Source: Luscinia megarhynchos
Taxonomy: Eukaryota; Chordata; Aves; Passeriformes; Turdidae
DNA: 64,000 nt
NCBI GenBank assembly: GCA_034336665.1
Contig: CM067568.1
Span: forward strand, 44,744,770 to 44,808,769
Direction of reading: 5' to 3'
Made by a program: the position numbers and the translations under genes. The notes below the pieces were generated by a model. It searched no databases and was not told where the DNA came from. It was given only the letters and a program-made list of their open reading frames with translations. This document shows, piece after piece, positions 61,526 through 64,000 of this stretch. Every line of letters starts with the position of its first letter. The stretch's first letter is position 1.

Positions 61526-63564
61526 CTGAAAAAGTGATGAAAGCCCAGAACAACTTTCTGGTTTCAAGTTTATCATTACTTAGTCTTATTCATGGTGTAT
61601 TTTTCTGACCATCTCAGCTTAACCAGGTTGTTTATAGTGATAGAAATAGCTTTAAAAACAATAACAACTCTAAACCTGCAGTCTGTTCTATTCAGAGGAG
61701 ACATTGGCCTTGTTCAGTGTGACGAAACACACAAAGTGGCCAGAGAGCTTGTCTCCTCTCTCCTACTGAGAAATCAAGAGATGGCAGCTTTCTGAACAAT
61801 ATCACCACATAATTTTCTTCATACCATTTGTTGCTACTTTTTGAAGAGAATATACTCTAATAGGAATACTATAGGAATACATCACAACTTCAAAATAAAC
61901 ACAGTTTTCAGAGATTCACAAGACCCACTTCAAATTTTCCCACAAATTAAAGCTCACTGAAAGAACTGCTTTCTCTGTTATTAATTTGTTCATCTAGATT
62001 AAAAAAATAACTTGACATGAAAAATAGCCCATGACTAACCTTAAAGGCCAATTCTCTAACTCCATCTAACACAAGTTTGCTACCAGAAAACCGAGTCTAT
62101 CTTTAAAGAAATCTTATCTTGGAGAAAATACATTATGCTATTCACATAAGTGAGTAAGTTGGTTGAATTCTTCCAAAGTGCAAGGTGCAACTCATCTTTA
62201 AAAAGCAGACTCATGAACAGGGAATTACTGCTAAGTATAAAACTGGCTAGCAGAGAAGCTAAGCTTCAGCAAATGGGAAAGAGGTCTTCAAATAAAATTT
62301 AAAATGAGCTGAAGAGGGAGAGAGAAACATAAGAAGACTAGTCCAGACTGGGGATTTGCAGAAAAAAACTCTGAACCAGAGTAGACAACTTATCTGGGGA
62401 ATACAGCTGTTTGACATAGCCCTGCAAAAGCGAGCATTAAAGTTATTTCCTGGGGGACATTTGCTTCCACATCTCTAGTTTTGCATTAAGGTAGGCTACT
62501 TTCTGCTTGATAATGGTAAGATAAAGCACAGTTTTTAAGAACAAGTTGTTTGTAGTTCCTAGTCAGAAAAAAAGAATTATAATTGATTAGGTAACTTCTG
62601 GTCCTCTCAAGAGCAGTCTGTTTTCTCAGGAAATAGCTTCTGCCAAAGCAAGTAGAGCTCTCCGTGACAAATATAAAGGCAAAAGCAAAAGATCATTTAA
62701 CCAGTGCATAGAAATGCACCTGAAAACTGTATGAAATTTGTAGCAAAATACATGCACTGATAACTCCTGCACCATTTTATAATAATACGTTATTCTAAGA
62801 GAGACTGAGAAAGAGTCAGGGCTCAGACACCTGGTGATGATGCTGCAAGTTTCTCACACACATTTACTCACCATCTCAACTAAGGCACACAGAATGGTTT
62901 ATCTCGAAAAGAAAAGAAAAAGATGTGTAGATGATTGCAGGCTTCAAATGTCTTGTAGTTAAGAGTTCTCACCGACAGAATTCTACAGCAGAACCTTTCT
63001 CAGGAGAAGGGAAAAAAAATCTCTCTTGTTCGTTTAAAGCTGAGGATGGCTACTCTCTCAAAGCTTTTCTCTTATTCTTTATATTTATCCCTCTCCAAAT
63101 CCTTAAAAATATTTCTTTATTAATTACATGAAATTCAATTGTAAGTGATTAGATGCTAGATGTTACCTACAAGCAAAGCATACCAGGTGCTACATAGCTT
63201 TTATTGCTGTGTAAGTTCTCAGCCCCAGCTATACTTTAATAAATTCAATGAGCACAAAAATGGCCACAGAAGCAAAATAATCATAATTAGCTCAGTGCAT
63301 ACTTCAGCAGAACGACCTAATTTAAAAAGTGTTTCGCAAAGCAATTCTCATATTGAAAGGAAATTACACAGAGAAAATAAATATAGAACTTTAGAGATCC
63401 ATGCAAAAAAGCACCAGCAAGTATTCATGTGAGAGACTACAGAGGATAGAGGGAAGAGCACACACTTTCAATTTTTTCCATGCCTTCTCTCTTTTCCTTT
63501 TTGTTCTTTTTTTGAAAATAAGGAGAACTTAAATATCAAGAACAACTATTAGCACTTTACTTAC

Positions 63565-63616
63565 CCGAGGCCTCCTGGCCATTTCCTGAATTACTAAGAC
63601 TGCTGACATTTTCCTT
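63565..63616 (-). other. exon-like segment with strong donor, unknown
   Basis: On the minus strand, an AG at 63618-63617 (preceded by actaatttaac, with a weak pyrimidine tract) is followed by 52 nt ending CGG and the donor gtaagtaaag (GT at 63564-63563). One frame contains an ATG with adenine at -3 and reads MSAVLVIQEMARRPR to the donor; another frame is also open. I know no match. The acceptor is poor, so a chance donor or a cryptic first exon are both possible. Confidence 0.15.
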
Positions 63617-64000
63617 CTGTTAAATTAGTCATCCTTGTTAATATTTTTTTAAATTAATATAAATTTGTATGTTTTACATTCTATTTTAGGCAACCAGTTA
63701 CCCAGAAAAGGCACAGAGGAAAAGGGATGTCAACAAAACCCAACTGTCAATGACTTTAATGTAGTTGGCCCTTCAGAGGGTAAAAGGCATAAGAAGATGG
63801 AAAGACTCTGGAAAGACTTTTAATAGGAATTACCCTTTCTAAAACCTACCAAATAAAAAGCCTGAAAAAGGAAATTTTTCATTATGCTGTGATCAGAGGA
63901 TGCTTTTACAATCTTGATGTCTCTTCATCATCTCTACTTAGTACTACAGAAGAGATACTTCCCATGTAAACAAAGGTAAAGAGTAATAAATATTTTGTTT

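Larger units (their letters stand above)
45784..64000 (-). other. TTC7B: last intron of TTC7B (right end outside window)
   Basis: The 18.2 kb to the right of the terminal exon is AT-rich with no transposon that I can name. I looked on the minus strand for the penultimate TTC7B exon (in human it ends with wording like THVKSMQRL) and did not find it. The whole stretch is therefore read as a single long intron. Internal items listed separately are a (CCA)n run, a tandem duplication, a hairpin, two GC-rich islands and three exon-like segments with good splice signals but no known protein match. Confidence 0.75.

Overview
The window looks like nuclear DNA from a bird, probably a passerine. It carries three truncated CR1 LINE copies, the dominant avian retrotransposon, one of them still showing a recognisable reverse-transcriptase stretch. 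It also has a short LTR-like fragment whose wording resembles passerine LTR repeats (from memory), vertebrate-type exon and intron structure, and mostly AT-rich non-coding sequence with microsatellites. Nothing bacterial is present: no operons, no ribosome-binding sites and no dense coding.

Only one protein-coding exon is secure. On the minus strand, 45562-45783 is the last coding exon of TTC7B (tetratricopeptide repeat protein 7B), a scaffold of the plasma-membrane PI4KA (phosphatidylinositol 4-kinase III alpha) complex. It has a good splice acceptor on its right, a stop codon, and a plausible 3' UTR running left to a poly(A) signal near 44814. Everything right of 45783 is then the last TTC7B intron. 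I recognise no earlier TTC7B exon before the window ends, so this intron is at least 18.2 kb long.

Left of about 44.8 kb I read intergenic DNA downstream of TTC7B. By layout: 1-7.2 kb is AT-rich with an LTR-like fragment; 7.2-8.4 kb is a CR1 copy on the minus strand; 8.6-9.1 kb is a GC-rich patch next to a (TG)n run; 9-20 kb is unique sequence with two stretches that look like conserved regulatory DNA; 20.2-20.4 kb is an old CR1; 22-25.3 kb is GC-rich without a gene; 26.5-26.9 kb is a younger CR1; 27-35 kb is unique sequence with simple repeats; 35.1-35.25 kb is a long (TTCC)n tract; 35.3-44.8 kb is unique sequence.

The most interesting unexplained items lie in the TTC7B intron: two orphan exon-like segments with good splice signals (61444-61525 and 63565-63616), a 22-nt exon-like segment (55035-55056), GC-rich islands at 52.5 and 55.1-55.4 kb, a near-perfect 16-bp hairpin at 52266-52306 and a 57/60-bp tandem duplication at 51350-51466. 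None can be called functional from one sequence alone. I found no undescribed multi-gene system.
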